Positions 38,704-48,853 of a stretch of 64,000 nucleotides of DNA are shown here, one piece after another. Location: assembly GCA_013823985.1 (NCBI GenBank), contig PNNB01000061.1:1-64000 (forward strand). Direction: 5' to 3'. The notes under the pieces were generated by a model. The model worked only from the letters and a program-made list of their open reading frames with translations. It did no database searches and was not told where the DNA came from. The DNA comes from Sphingopyxis sp. (GTDB taxonomy: Bacteria; Pseudomonadota; Alphaproteobacteria; Sphingomonadales; Sphingomonadaceae). The position numbers and the translations under genes were made by a program. Each line of letters begins with the position of its first letter. The first letter of the stretch is position 1.

Positions 38704-40241
38704 ACAACGCCGGGGAGAAACTCGCCTGCGGTCGCCGCAAGCGCGCCTGAACGAACGAGCGCATTAGCGGCCGCGATATCTGGATGGAAATGCCGATCAT
38801 CGGTCAGCGTCGGGACGGCATCGCGAAGAAGGCGATGCACGTGTTCGAGCAGCGGACTTGATTGCAATGGCGCGTGGAAATCTACACCCTGCGCTGCGGC
38901 GAGCCATTCGATCGCGATCACGGCTATGGCATTTGCAGCCATCGCATGCAATCGGCGCGCTCCGTGTGCGGCCATCGATACATGATCTTCCTGGTTTGCC
39001 GAGGTCGGGATCGAATCGACGCTGGCGGGATAGGCGCATTGCTTATTCTCGCTGACCAGCGCCGCAGCGGTGACCTGCGGAATCATGAAGCCCGAATTGA
39101 GACCGGGTTTGGGCGTCAGAAAAGCCGGAAGCCCTGACAGCGCGGGGTCAACGAGCATCGCAATGCGGCGCTCGGAAATCGACCCGATCTCACAGATTGC
39201 AAGCGCGATCATGTCGGCAGCGAAAGCGACCGGTTCGGCATGGAAATTGCCACCCGATAGCGCTTCGTCGCCGAACTGACCAGTGCTGGGGAAGATGAGC
39301 GGATTGTCCGAAACGCCGTTGCACTCGATCTCCAGCGTCGTCGCAGCCTGACGCAGCACATCAAGCGCGGCGCCCATTACCTGCGGTTGGCAGCGCAGGC
39401 AATAAGGGTCTTGGACGCGAGCGTCATTCTCAAGGTGGCTCGCGCGGATCGGCGATCCTTCCATCAGTGAACGCAGTGCGCCTGCGACCTCGATCTGGCC
39501 GCGATGGCGTCGCAGTAAGTGGATTCGCGGATCGAACGGCGTATCGGACCCCTTCGCGGCTTCGGTCGAGAGCGCACCGGTGACGAGCGCTGACTGAAAC
39601 AGCAGTTCAGCCTCGAACAATCCGACGAGCGCGTTGGCGGTCGAAAATTGGGTGCCGTTGAGCAACGCAAGGCCTTCCTTTGCGGCAAGCTCAATCGGTG
39701 CGAGCCCCGCACGAGCGAGCGCATTGGCAGCGGGCAGGCGCTCGTCGCCAACGAAAACCTCACCTATGCCAATCATCGTTGCCGCCATGTGTGACAGCGG
39801 GGCGAGGTCGCCGCTGGCACCCACCGAACCCTGCGCCGGAATGACCGGGGTCAGGCCATGAACGAGCATCGCTTCGAGCAACGCGACCGTTTCGCGCCGC
39901 ACGCCCGACGCGCCCTGCGCGAGGCTGGCGAGCTTCAGCGCCATCATCAATCGGACGACCGCCACCGGCGATGGATCGCCGATTCCGGCAGCATGGCTGA
40001 GCACGATGTTACGCTGGAGCGTCGCAAGGTCGGCATCGTCGATGCGCACACTGGCCAGCTTTCCAAAGCCGGTATTGATTCCATAAACGGGCTCGCCATG
40101 TGCGAGAATGCGACCGACGGCAGCAGCGCTTTCGGCAATACGTGGTGCTGACGCGGGGTCCAGCCTGGGAACCGCACCGCGATAGATGGCGCGCCAGTCG
40201 GCGAGAGAGGCGTCGCCGGGCACAAGCAAGATATCGGTCAT
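38700..40241 (-). CDS. hutH: Histidine ammonia-lyase
   Basis: Removes ammonia from histidine to give urocanate, the first pathway step. The 513-residue protein contains [14 protein letters not shown], where Ala142-Ser143-Gly144 cyclise into the MIO electrophile; the numbering equals that of the Pseudomonas enzyme. [11 protein letters not shown] and [15 protein letters not shown] are other active-site segments. The ATG at 40241 overlaps the hutI stop (ATGA); longer readings have no support. Confidence 0.97.
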   Translation of the reverse strand: MTDILLVPGDASLADWRAIYRGAVPRLDPASAPRIAESAAAVGRILAHGEPVYGINTGFGKLASVRIDDADLATLQRNIVLSHAAGIGDPSPVAVVRLMMALKLASLAQGASGVRRETVALLEAMLVHGLTPVIPAQGSVGASGDLAPLSHMAATMIGIGEVFVGDERLPAANALARAGLAPIELAAKEGLALLNGTQFSTANALVGLFEAELLFQSALVTGALSTEAAKGSDTPFDPRIHLLRRHRGQIEVAGALRSLMEGSPIRASHLENDARVQDPYCLRCQPQVMGAALDVLRQAATTLEIECNGVSDNPLIFPSTGQFGDEALSGGNFHAEPVAFAADMIALAICEIGSISERRIAMLVDPALSGLPAFLTPKPGLNSGFMIPQVTAAALVSENKQCAYPASVDSIPTSANQEDHVSMAAHGARRLHAMAANAIAVIAIEWLAAAQGVDFHAPLQSSPLLEHVHRLLRDAVPTLTDDRHFHPDIAAANALVRSGALAATAGEFLPGVV

Positions 40242-41437
40242 TGACCACTCCAAATGCGGGCATGGAGCGGATTGTACCCCATGCGGTAGACCAGTTCGGC
40301 GGGACGTTCGACGTCCCAGATGGCGAGATCGCACCGCTTGCCGGCTTCCAGAGTCCCGATACAATTGGACAGGCCTAGTGCCCGTGCGGCATTGCGCGTG
40401 ACCCCTGCGAGGCATTCAGCGATGGTCAGATGAAACAAGGTCGCGCCCATGTTCATCACCAGCAGCAAGGAGGTGAGTGGCGAAGTCCCGGGGTTGCAGT
40501 CGGTCGCAAGCGCGATTGGCACGTCCGCAAGCCGTAATGCCGCGATCGGCGGTAGGCGCGTTTCGCGCATGAAATAATAGGCGCCGGGGAGCAAGGTGGC
40601 GATTGTTCCCGACGCGGCCATCGCGGCGATGCCAACACTGTCGAGATGTTCGAGATGATCTGCCGACAGCGCGCGATATTGGGCCGCGAGCGCGGCGCCA
40701 TGCTGGTTGGAAAGCTGTTCGGCGTGGAGCTTGACCGGCAGGCCGAAGCGTGTCGCCGCCTCAAACACCCGCCCGGTCTGTACAGCGTTGAAACCGATGC
40801 CCTCGCAAAATGCATCGACCGCATCGGCGAGTCCGAGATGCGCGACTTCGGGTAACATTTTATTGGCGATCATCGCAATATAACCGTCGGGATCGCCCGC
40901 ATATTCAGGCGGCAGTGCGTGAGCGCCGAGAAATGTGGTGGCAATCCGGACCGGGCGCTCGGTCTCCAGTCGCCGCGCGGCGCGCAGCATTCGGATTTCG
41001 CTTTCGGGATCAAGGCCATAGCCTGACTTGATCTCGACCGTCGTGGCGCCCTCCGCAATCAGAGCGTCAAGGCGAGGCAAGGCGGTCGCCACAAGTTCAT
41101 CCTCGCTGGCCCCGCGCGTTGCATGCATCGTTGACACGATCCCACCACCGGAGCGGGCGATTTCCTCATAGGATGCCCCGTCCAGGCGCATCTCGAACTC
41201 GCGCGCGCGATTGCCGGCATGGACAAGGTGGGTATGACAGTCGATCAGGCCCGGTGTGATCCAACGCCCATCGCATGCGATGCATTCGGCAGTATCGAAC
41301 GCGGGAGCGTCGGTTTCCGGACCGGCATAGACGATGAAGCCATCCTTGGCCGCAACAATGCCGTGCTCAACCACGCCCAGGTCGTTACCGACCATCGTCG
41401 CAAGCCGCCCACCGTGCCACAATCGGTCGCATCGCAC
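40238..41437 (-). CDS. hutI: Imidazolonepropionase
   Basis: An amidohydrolase-superfamily enzyme that opens the imidazolone ring to formiminoglutamate. Metal ligands are in [62 protein letters not shown] and [12 protein letters not shown] follow as expected. The GTG at 41437 is preferred: GGGAG lies nine bases upstream and the product (399 residues) begins [10 protein letters not shown] like the family, whereas the longer frame to 41482 lacks a ribosome site. First gene of the minus-strand hut operon. Confidence 0.95.
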   Translation of the reverse strand: MRCDRLWHGGRLATMVGNDLGVVEHGIVAAKDGFIVYAGPETDAPAFDTAECIACDGRWITPGLIDCHTHLVHAGNRAREFEMRLDGASYEEIARSGGGIVSTMHATRGASEDELVATALPRLDALIAEGATTVEIKSGYGLDPESEIRMLRAARRLETERPVRIATTFLGAHALPPEYAGDPDGYIAMIANKMLPEVAHLGLADAVDAFCEGIGFNAVQTGRVFEAATRFGLPVKLHAEQLSNQHGAALAAQYRALSADHLEHLDSVGIAAMAASGTIATLLPGAYYFMRETRLPPIAALRLADVPIALATDCNPGTSPLTSLLLVMNMGATLFHLTIAECLAGVTRNAARALGLSNCIGTLEAGKRCDLAIWDVERPAELVYRMGYNPLHARIWSGQ

Positions 41438-41485
41438 TGTTCGAGTCTCCCTTCTGCCGGGATACATTGCATCGATTGTCAATAA

Positions 41486-41495
41486 TGTATAGACA
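41486..41495. promoter_or_regulatory. Candidate HutC operator between hutI and hutF
   Basis: TGTATAGACA lies at 41486-41495 in the divergent hutI/hutF promoter region; it fits the GntR/HutC-type core GTnTAnAC and is embedded in the symmetric ATGT-ATAG-ACAT. HutC is known to repress hut promoters and to be released by urocanate. Related sequences occur at 43810 and 48822 in this window. Confidence 0.7.
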
Positions 41496-41517
41496 TAATT
41501 GACCGTTGGAGATTGGC

Positions 41518-42894
41518 ATGGTGAAAACAGTGAGCACAGGACAGACCTTGTATTTCGCCCAAGCGCTGCTGGCCGGTGGTTGGGCGGCCGATGTCAGGAT
41601 TACTATGGTGGACGGGCTGATCCGGTCGATCGTGTCCGGCGAAGCCCCCCAGCCTGGTGACGAACGCCATGCGATCGGACTGCCCGGCATGAGCAATGTC
41701 CACAGCCATGCTTTCCAGCGTGGCATGGCAGGCCTTGCCGAGTCACGGAGCCGAAGCGATGACAGCTTTTGGACATGGCGAGACATCATGTATCGTTTTG
41801 TAGACTGCATCAACGACGAGCAACTGCAGGTGATAGCGGCGCTCGCTTATGTCGAGATGCTCGAATCAGGCTTTACGCGCGTCGGAGAATTTCATTATTT
41901 GCATCATGATCCTGCCGGGGATCGTTATTCGAATCCCGCTCATCTGACGCAATCCATCGTCGCGGCCGCAGCAGAGAGCGGGATTGGGCTCACTCATCTG
42001 CCCGTCTTTTATGCACATGGGGGCTTTGGCGGCGCCGAACCAAGCGACGCCCAACGCCGATTCATCCACGACCTCGACAGTTTTGCGCAACTTCTCGAAA
42101 CCGTGCGATCTGCGGTGGCCTCGCTACCCGACGCAGTCGTTGGCATAGCTCCGCACAGCCTGCGAGCAGTTACGATCGACGAGTTGCGCCACCTCGCTGA
42201 TATGGCGGGCGACGCACCAATTCATATACACATCGCCGAGCAGGTTCGTGAAGTTAAAGACTGCCTTGCCTGGAGCGGAGCGCGCCCCGTCGAATGGTTG
42301 CTCGACCATATGCCGGTGGACGCGCGCTGGTGCTTGGTTCACGCAACCCACATGACGGACCGAGAAGCATCGAGCCTGGGCGCCACCGGCGCCATCGCCG
42401 GGCTATGCCCAATCACAGAGGCAAATCTGGGCGATGGGCTGTTTCCCGCAGCCCCTTTTTTGGCGGCAGGAGGGCGATTTGGCATCGGGTCGGACTCCAA
42501 TGTTCTCATCGACCTGACAGAAGAATTGCGTTGGTTGGAATATGGTCAGCGCCTCGCCAGCAAGGCTAGAAATATCTGCGCAACTGGGCCTGGGCGCTCT
42601 TCAGGGCAGGACATCTTTGAAGCTGCGGTCGATGGCGGAGCGAGAGCCCTTGGCGTAATAGGCGGGCTGAGAGTAGGTGGACCGGCGGACATTCTGAGCC
42701 TCGATGCAAAACATCCTTCGCTCGCTGGCAAATCCCGCGGCACGATACTCGACGCCTTTCTGTTCGCGAGCGGGCGGGGCGCTATCGACAACGTCTGGAG
42801 ACGTGGCGAAAGGCTTGTGACAGCGGGGCGCCATCGCGACCGCGACCGACTTGCTGAACGTTATCGCCGGGTGTTGACGGAATTGGTTGCATGA
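41518..42894 (+). CDS. hutF: Formimidoylglutamate deiminase
   Basis: An amidohydrolase that converts formiminoglutamate to N-formylglutamate and ammonia, feeding HutG. The 458-residue protein has the metal motif [70 protein letters not shown] and the final aspartate in [17 protein letters not shown] six bases before the ATG at 41518 sets the start. It is coupled to hutC by ATGA. Confidence 0.95.
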   Translation: MVKTVSTGQTLYFAQALLAGGWAADVRITMVDGLIRSIVSGEAPQPGDERHAIGLPGMSNVHSHAFQRGMAGLAESRSRSDDSFWTWRDIMYRFVDCINDEQLQVIAALAYVEMLESGFTRVGEFHYLHHDPAGDRYSNPAHLTQSIVAAAAESGIGLTHLPVFYAHGGFGGAEPSDAQRRFIHDLDSFAQLLETVRSAVASLPDAVVGIAPHSLRAVTIDELRHLADMAGDAPIHIHIAEQVREVKDCLAWSGARPVEWLLDHMPVDARWCLVHATHMTDREASSLGATGAIAGLCPITEANLGDGLFPAAPFLAAGGRFGIGSDSNVLIDLTEELRWLEYGQRLASKARNICATGPGRSSGQDIFEAAVDGGARALGVIGGLRVGGPADILSLDAKHPSLAGKSRGTILDAFLFASGRGAIDNVWRRGERLVTAGRHRDRDRLAERYRRVLTELVA

Positions 42895-43613
42895 GCCTTC
42901 CGCTGCATGAACGGATCCGCCGCGATATCGAAACAGCGATCCTATCGGGCGAACTGCAACCGGGTGCGCGCCTGCCCGTCGAACATGAACTGATGCATCA
43001 ATATGCCTGCGCGCGCATGACCGTGAGCAAGGCGCTGTCAGCACTCGCATCAGTTGGTCTCATCGACCGACGCAAGCGTGCCGGCTCATTTGTCGCGCGG
43101 CCAAAAGTCCACTCCATGGTCCTTGACATCCCTGATCTCGAACAGGAAATCCAACAGCGGGGCCAAATGTACGGCTACCGGCTCGTGCGCCGGCAAGTTC
43201 GTTTGCCCGATCACAATGCTGCCGACGAAACGGCGTTGGCCGGTAAGGGCAAGCTCCTCCTTCTCAAAGGCGTGCATATCGCCGACGATGTGCCACTAGC
43301 GGTCGAGGCGCGGCTGGTCAGCCTGTCCGCAGTCCCGGAGATCGAGGCTTTGACCCTTGAAGGCACCTCACCCGGCGCGTGGCTGTTGAAACATGTGCCC
43401 TGGACCGAGGCCGAGACACGGATAGCTGCGGTAGCCGCAGACCAAGACACCGCCAATCATCTTCTTGTCGAAGCCGGAGCGCCGTGCCTGTTCGTTGAAC
43501 GGAGAACCTGGCGGGGCGACGAGGGTATCACGCTTGTGCGCCAGCATTTTATCGGGTCCGGGTACGACTTGATCGCACGGTTCGGCTCGTCGAGGCGCGA
43601 TACTGACAGCTGA
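42891..43613 (+). CDS. hutC: HutC, GntR-family histidine utilisation repressor
   Basis: A 240-residue repressor with a GntR winged helix in residues 1-70 (RLPVEHELMHQYACARMTVS, LSALASVGLIDRRKRAGSFV) and a UTRA ligand domain after it (VHIADDVPLAVEARLVSLSA, AGAPCLFVERRTWRGDEGIT). HutC proteins bind hut operators and are released by urocanate. It overlaps the end of hutF. The expected sites are at 41486, 43810 and 48822. Confidence 0.92.
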   Translation: MSLPLHERIRRDIETAILSGELQPGARLPVEHELMHQYACARMTVSKALSALASVGLIDRRKRAGSFVARPKVHSMVLDIPDLEQEIQQRGQMYGYRLVRRQVRLPDHNAADETALAGKGKLLLLKGVHIADDVPLAVEARLVSLSAVPEIEALTLEGTSPGAWLLKHVPWTEAETRIAAVAADQDTANHLLVEAGAPCLFVERRTWRGDEGITLVRQHFIGSGYDLIARFGSSRRDTDS

Positions 43614-43809
43614 CCCGGACGCAGCCGGTTTCAATATCGGGCTTCTGGAGCGGTCAACGATAGGGCGATAGCGTCCTTGTGCAGCGCATATCATACTGAA
43701 TAACAATGCATACAATAACGCCTGGCTCAGGGCGGGCAGTCAGCCTGACGGATATGCAAAGCGAAAGTCTCACCTTGGAATTATCTACACAAGAAAATTT
43801 TTATTGACC

Positions 43810-43819
43810 TGTATATACA
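43810..43819 (+). promoter_or_regulatory. Candidate HutC operator upstream of the TonB-dependent receptor
   Basis: The perfect palindrome TGTATATACA at 43810-43819 lies 45 bases before the receptor ATG, immediately after TTGACC (43804-43809). It differs by two bases from the site between hutI and hutF. Its position at the promoter suggests that the receptor is repressed by one of the two HutC-like proteins. The remaining bases of 43614-43864 hold no gene. Confidence 0.6.
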
Positions 43820-43864
43820 ATCAGTGCTTTCTGGGTGAACAATGCAACCAGAAGGGGTTCAGCC

Positions 43865-46561
43865 ATGTCGATCAGGACAGTTTTGCTAGCGGGAATTGCG
43901 TCAATTGGATGTATTTCCGCTCCTACTTTCGCGCAGAGCGAGTCGCCAACCAATGCTGACGTCGCCGATGACGGCGATTCCATCGTCGTTACCGGATCGC
44001 GCATTCGCCGGCAGGATCTCGCAGGCGTTGGCCCTGCAACTGTCGTCTCGGCTGAGCAAATCGAAAATACAGGGCTCGTCAATATTGAGACTGTCCTGCA
44101 GCGTCTACCCGCCAATGCCGGTTTCGCAGGCAACCAGACCTCGGCTTATTGGACCGGCAACGGCTATGGCACTGCGCAAGTCAACCTCCGGGGACTCGGT
44201 ATCAAGCGCACTTTGGTGCTGCTCAACGGCCGGCGTCTCGTCGCGGGCGGCACCGGTGCGAATTCCTCACCCGACCTCAATATGATCCCCGTTGTTGCCT
44301 TGGCGCGCACCGACGTCCTTAAGGACGGTGCGTCGGCGATCTATGGTGCTGATGCGATGGCCGGTGTTGTCAACCTTGTCACGCGGACTGATTATGAGGG
44401 ACTTGGGGTCAGCTTGCGCCAGGGCATCACCGAGAAGGGAGACGGATCCGATTTCACGGCCGACCTGATCTGGGGTATCCGCAACGACCGCGGCGGCTTT
44501 ATGGCGGCGGTGACCTATCAGAAAACGAAAGCGGTCAACATGGCGTCGCGGGCTCCCTGTTCGCTCGCCGAAACGACTCCGGGCACGCTTAGCTGTGTCA
44601 ATAGCGCATCGACAATCGGCGGACGCGCAGTGCTACCGAACGGCCAGCAGATCAATTTCAACCAGGTGCCAGGCGGAAACGGCAATTTTTTCGAGCCATA
44701 CAGCGCTGCCAAACATAATTTCAATTCTGCACCTTTCCTCAATGCGGTTAGTCCTGTCGAGCGCGTCAGCACCGCTTTCTTCGCCGACTATGATCTAACC
44801 GATGGCATCGAAGCCTTCGGCGAATTTCTCTATACCTTCCGAAAGTCCAACCAGATCGCGACGCCGGGTACGCTGCGCAATCTATCGATCGCCGCGAGCA
44901 ATCCAACCAACCCGACAGGGCAAAATATCGTCCTGATACAGCGCCGCCTCCTGGAGCCGGGGCCGCGCCAATTCTTCCAAGAGACCGACACCTGGCAGGG
45001 CACTTTCGGGTTGCGCGGAAAACTGTCCAACGATTGGGGATGGGAAATCGCAGGCAGCTTCGGCCGTAATACCGCGGTCGACGGTTCGACCAATATCGCC
45101 AATCTTGAACGCGTCCGCAACACGATCAACACGAGCGTTTGCAGCACTGCTCCGGGCGCGGCAATCCCTTGCGGCGACTACCTTGGTTTTGGCGACCTGA
45201 CGCCGCAAGTTCTAGACTACATCCTTTTTACCTCGCGCGATCGCGGCGGGAACGAGCTCGCTACAGTCACAGCCGACCTGACAGGCAGTCTATTTAACCT
45301 TCCCGCCGGCCCGGTTTCCTTCGCGACCGGCTTAGTCTATCGCAAGGAAAAAGGCTGGCGCGATCCCGATCCACTAACCGTTCTTGGCATTGCCAACACA
45401 AATCAGCAAGATCCGATCTCGGGAACGAGCACGGCTAAAGAGGCCTTTCTTGAACTGTCGGTACCGATCCTCGCTGACCGGCCTTTCTTCGAAGCGCTGA
45501 CGTTCAACGGCGCGGTCCGTTTTTCCGACTATGACCTGTTCGGCAGCGATTGGAACTACAAGGGAAGCCTCGACTGGTTGATCAGCGATACGTTTCGCCT
45601 GCGCGGAACCTATGGCACCGGATTTCGTATCCCTAATGTCCCCGAATTGTTCGGTGGGGTGTCGGAAGGTAATCTCACGACCACTGACCCATGCTCGCGC
45701 TACTCGACGAGTGGCAACGCGACGCTGATTGCCAATTGCCAGGCGTCTGGCGTACCGGCCAATTATGTCCAGCTCGGTACCACAATCTTGACCACTGCCG
45801 GTGGCAACCAGAATCTTACTCCGGAAAGTTCGACGACCTGGACTGTGGGTACGGTCTTCTCGCCGAAGGGGCTGATCCCGGGCCTTTCGCTGACCGCGGA
45901 CTGGTTTGACATCAAGATAAGGGATGCGATCCGCGCCATTCCGGGCTCAACCAAGCTTGCAGTATGCTATAGTAGCCAGAACTTATCGCATCCCTTTTGC
46001 GATGATTTCACGCGCAGCCCGCTGACCGGCGAAGTCACCTTCCTTTCCGCCCAACCTATTAATACCGGCCGCGAGGAAATGAACGGGCTCGACCTCGGGC
46101 TGGTTTACAATAACAATATCGGTTCGATCTCTGTGTCGTTCGACATGAACCTCACCTATCTCAACAAATATGTCGTCAATCCCTTCCCGGGCGGTGCGCC
46201 CATCCTTTTCGACGGGTTTATCGGCGGCGGGAACGGTGGCTATCCGAAATGGCGCGGCTATGGTGTGTTGACCGCCGAGAAGGATGGAATCAGCGCGACT
46301 TGGTCGACGCAATGGATCGGCAAGGCGACCGACTTCAACGCCGATCCTGGCGATATCGGCTATAGCACTCCAAACATCTTCTACCACAATCTCCAGCTCG
46401 CCTATGAGATCGACGAGAAGACACGCTTCCAACTCGGTGTCGACAACCTGTTCGGACGCAAGGCGCCTTATATCCAGAGCTTCACCGACGCGAATACCGA
46501 CACGATGACCTATGACCTGCTCGGACGGCGCTTCTATGCCGGTTTCCGGACAGCGTTCTAA
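43865..46561 (+). CDS. TonB-dependent outer-membrane receptor next to hut genes
   Basis: An 898-residue receptor. After the signal peptide (LLAGIASIGCISAPTFAQSE) come a TonB box-like SIVVTGSRIRRQ, a plug domain (VNLRGLGIKRTLVLLNGRRL; LKDGASAIYGADAMAGVVNL) and a 22-strand barrel ending in YAGFRTAF. The ATG at 43865 has AAGGGG seven bases upstream. The substrate is not readable from sequence. The neighbours, two PepSY membrane proteins and HutC-type sites, suggest histidine, a histidine peptide or a metal-histidine complex. Receptors of this family are frequent in sphingomonads. Confidence 0.9.
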   Translation: MSIRTVLLAGIASIGCISAPTFAQSESPTNADVADDGDSIVVTGSRIRRQDLAGVGPATVVSAEQIENTGLVNIETVLQRLPANAGFAGNQTSAYWTGNGYGTAQVNLRGLGIKRTLVLLNGRRLVAGGTGANSSPDLNMIPVVALARTDVLKDGASAIYGADAMAGVVNLVTRTDYEGLGVSLRQGITEKGDGSDFTADLIWGIRNDRGGFMAAVTYQKTKAVNMASRAPCSLAETTPGTLSCVNSASTIGGRAVLPNGQQINFNQVPGGNGNFFEPYSAAKHNFNSAPFLNAVSPVERVSTAFFADYDLTDGIEAFGEFLYTFRKSNQIATPGTLRNLSIAASNPTNPTGQNIVLIQRRLLEPGPRQFFQETDTWQGTFGLRGKLSNDWGWEIAGSFGRNTAVDGSTNIANLERVRNTINTSVCSTAPGAAIPCGDYLGFGDLTPQVLDYILFTSRDRGGNELATVTADLTGSLFNLPAGPVSFATGLVYRKEKGWRDPDPLTVLGIANTNQQDPISGTSTAKEAFLELSVPILADRPFFEALTFNGAVRFSDYDLFGSDWNYKGSLDWLISDTFRLRGTYGTGFRIPNVPELFGGVSEGNLTTTDPCSRYSTSGNATLIANCQASGVPANYVQLGTTILTTAGGNQNLTPESSTTWTVGTVFSPKGLIPGLSLTADWFDIKIRDAIRAIPGSTKLAVCYSSQNLSHPFCDDFTRSPLTGEVTFLSAQPINTGREEMNGLDLGLVYNNNIGSISVSFDMNLTYLNKYVVNPFPGGAPILFDGFIGGGNGGYPKWRGYGVLTAEKDGISATWSTQWIGKATDFNADPGDIGYSTPNIFYHNLQLAYEIDEKTRFQLGVDNLFGRKAPYIQSFTDANTDTMTYDLLGRRFYAGFRTAF

Positions 46562-46571
46562 GGTTATCGTC

Positions 46572-47279
46572 ATGGCGATCCGCTGGCCGCTGCTCGTACG
46601 GCGAACGCACAAATGGCTGGCCTTGTTGGTCGGCGTCCAGGCCCTGCTCTGGACGCTGACCGGCCTCTATATGGTGGTCGTTCATATCGATACTATCCAC
46701 GGCGACCATCTGGTGCGCGCACCTGTAGTCGAACCATTCGACCTTAGCGGCGGCCTCGCGCCGCCCTCTCGGATCGTAGCAGCGGCCTCCGGCGCGTCGG
46801 AGATCCGCCTGCAGCGATTGTTCGACCGAACGGTATGGCGCGCCGAGACCCCAGATGGCCCGCAGCTGTTCGATGCACGCTCGGGCGTGTTACTGCCTGC
46901 CCTGACCGCGCCCCAGATTCGCGAGCAGGCGCGGCGTATCTACACCGGCGACGGCAAGATCGTGTCTGTGCGCTTACTCACCAGCGCACCACAGGAAATG
47001 CAGTCGCGAAAGCCGCCCTATTGGCAAGTCGAATTCGCGGGCTGGAACCGCCCGACACTTTACCTGTCACCCACGACCGGTGAGCTTGTCTCGCGCCGTC
47101 ATGCGCTGTGGCGCGTCTTCGATTTTGCCTGGATGCTTCACATCATGGACTATGATGAGCGAACCGACGTGAACAATACGCTGCTTCGCGTCGCGACCTG
47201 GAGCACCTTTGCCATGAGCCTTATGGGAGCGTGGCTCCTGTTCTGGTCGTTCAAGCGCCGCAAAAGGAAAACGGCATGA
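46572..47279 (+). CDS. Half-size PepSY-domain membrane protein (first of tandem pair)
   Basis: A 235-residue protein with one membrane helix at each end (about residues 13-38 and 205-228) and a periplasmic PepSY-like domain between. RRTHKWLALLVGVQALLWTL at the start and FAWMLHIMDY before the last helix carry the histidines that bind heme in PepSY_TM ferric-siderophore reductases. Full reductases have four helices; here only two are present. It begins 11 bases after the receptor and is coupled to the next, homologous gene (ATGA). Confidence 0.83.
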   Translation: MAIRWPLLVRRTHKWLALLVGVQALLWTLTGLYMVVVHIDTIHGDHLVRAPVVEPFDLSGGLAPPSRIVAAASGASEIRLQRLFDRTVWRAETPDGPQLFDARSGVLLPALTAPQIREQARRIYTGDGKIVSVRLLTSAPQEMQSRKPPYWQVEFAGWNRPTLYLSPTTGELVSRRHALWRVFDFAWMLHIMDYDERTDVNNTLLRVATWSTFAMSLMGAWLLFWSFKRRKRKTA

Positions 47280-48013
47280 AACGTATCCGGCTAACGCCTC
47301 TTTTCTTTCGGCGCATTCACAAATGGGTGGGATTGATTCTTGGACTTCAATTCCTGCTTTGGGCCCTGAGTGGGTCTGTGATGGCGTTGCTCGACAAGGA
47401 CAAGGTCGGCGGCCATGACGCTGGCGTCAGCCATGCACATGCCCTCCCTGAAGGGGAATATTTTGACGTCGCGGCATTGCCCCGGGGCGACAAGGTAACT
47501 GGCCTGTTGCTGCGCGATCTCGGAGCCCGCCCAGTTTACGAGCTGAGCACGAGCAAGGGAACCAGACTCGTCGACGCGATAAGCGGTGAGGACATTCGCG
47601 TAGACGACGAGATGGCCCGCAATGTCGCTGCGATGATGAACGAGGCACCGATCCGGAAGGTGAGCTTACTCGCCAAGCCAAACCTCGAATCGCGGGACCA
47701 TGCAGGGGCGATGTGGCGCATCGACTTCAGGGATGGCGAGAATAGCAGCGCTTACGTCTCGCTCGACACCGCCCGCTTTTTAGTGATGCGCGGAGATACG
47801 TGGCGGACTTGGGATTTTTTCTGGATGCTCCATAACATGGATTATGTGAACCGTAAGAGTTTCAACCACCCACTCATCATCTTTGTTGCATTTGGCGTGC
47901 TGTGGTTGTCCGGAACAGGCTTCTACCTGCTATTCAAGAGTTTCAGCCGAACCGATTTCCGCTGGTTGCGGCGGCGACGAAAAACGGTAACACAGACAGC
48001 GCTCGAAAATTAA
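47276..48013 (+). CDS. Half-size PepSY-domain membrane protein (second of tandem pair)
   Basis: A 245-residue paralogue of the preceding protein: RRIHKWVGLILGLQFLLWAL matches its first helix and FFWMLHNMDYVNRKSFNHPL its second, with the same conserved histidines. The periplasmic part has an added His stretch (GGHDAGVSHAHALPEG). Together the two would supply four helices and could form one heme-containing reductase acting on the receptor's substrate. The stop lies seven bases from the convergent hutC2 stop. Confidence 0.83.
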   Translation: MKRIRLTPLFFRRIHKWVGLILGLQFLLWALSGSVMALLDKDKVGGHDAGVSHAHALPEGEYFDVAALPRGDKVTGLLLRDLGARPVYELSTSKGTRLVDAISGEDIRVDDEMARNVAAMMNEAPIRKVSLLAKPNLESRDHAGAMWRIDFRDGENSSAYVSLDTARFLVMRGDTWRTWDFFWMLHNMDYVNRKSFNHPLIIFVAFGVLWLSGTGFYLLFKSFSRTDFRWLRRRRKTVTQTALEN

Positions 48014-48019
48014 TTGGCT

Positions 48020-48817
48020 TCAGTCCTCGATTGAGAATGCAGCCGACAGTTCGAACCGAGTGCCGGGATGCGTCAGCCATGCATGCGAAACGAGACGCGA
48101 TCGGCTCCAGGTTCGACGCGTCATCTGGAGCACCGGCTCCCCCTGTGGCAATGCAAGCATAGTGCGCATCCGCTCATTGGGCATCATGGCGCGGACGCGA
48201 TGTTCGACGCGTTCAAGAGGTGCAATGCGTGTCAGATACTCGTTTGGTGTCATCTTGGTGAAGTCGAGGCTGCCGTAGTCCGGCGCGATCGATGCAAGGA
48301 CGAACCGTTCTTCCAGCTGGATCGGAAATTCGGCTTCATGGTGAACGATGATAGAGTGGAACAGCTTTGTTCCGACCGAAATTTCGAGAAGCGGAGCAGT
48401 TTCCTTATTGGCGCGCTCTTCACGATTCTGGATGACGCGCGCGCGGTACTCATGGCCGCGGCCACGCACCTCCTCCGCAATGTTGCGTATTTCGATCATC
48501 TGGCCGATCGGCTTAGGTTCCGCAATGAACGAACCAATTCCGGCACGCCGGACAAGAACGCCCGCCGCTTGAAGTTCGCGGAGCGCCCGGTTGGCGGTCA
48601 TCCGCGACACATCGAATTGTATTACCAACTCGGCCTCGGAGGACACCCGGTCGCCGGGCTTTAATCGACCATCCCGGACGGCGTCGCAAATACTCTGCTT
48701 GATGGCCGCATAACGCGGGGGGTTACGGTCGTCCTCCTTATCGGCCTCGATCTTCGGATCTCGCTGTAAACCATTAGATTTGCCAACACTGGTCGAAGGA
48801 AGCGAATATGAGTTCAT
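48020..48817 (-). CDS. Second HutC-like GntR/UTRA regulator
   Basis: A 265-residue regulator with GntR winged helix (RLKPGDRVSSEAELVIQFDV, SRMTANRALRELQAAGVLVR) and UTRA domain (SIIVHHEAEFPIQLEERFVL, WLTHPGTRFELSAAFS). The ending and the RxGxGSFIAEPKP segment are close to classical HutC repressors, closer than the hutC at 42891. The ATG at 48817 is chosen because a HutC-type site lies five bases upstream; a longer reading to 48853 would put the site inside the gene. It converges on the receptor-PepSY operon and may control it. Confidence 0.85.
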   Translation of the reverse strand: MNSYSLPSTSVGKSNGLQRDPKIEADKEDDRNPPRYAAIKQSICDAVRDGRLKPGDRVSSEAELVIQFDVSRMTANRALRELQAAGVLVRRAGIGSFIAEPKPIGQMIEIRNIAEEVRGRGHEYRARVIQNREERANKETAPLLEISVGTKLFHSIIVHHEAEFPIQLEERFVLASIAPDYGSLDFTKMTPNEYLTRIAPLERVEHRVRAMMPNERMRTMLALPQGEPVLQMTRRTWSRSRLVSHAWLTHPGTRFELSAAFSIED

Positions 48818-48821
48818 TGCC

Positions 48822-48831
48822 CGTCTATACA
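48822..48831 (-). promoter_or_regulatory. Candidate HutC operator at the second regulator gene
   Basis: Read on the minus strand, TGTATAGACG occupies 48831-48822, one base different from the hutI/hutF site. It lies just before the ATG at 48817, a position suited to autorepression. Confidence 0.58.
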
Positions 48832-48853
48832 GGCGAAATTGCTTAAAATCCAA

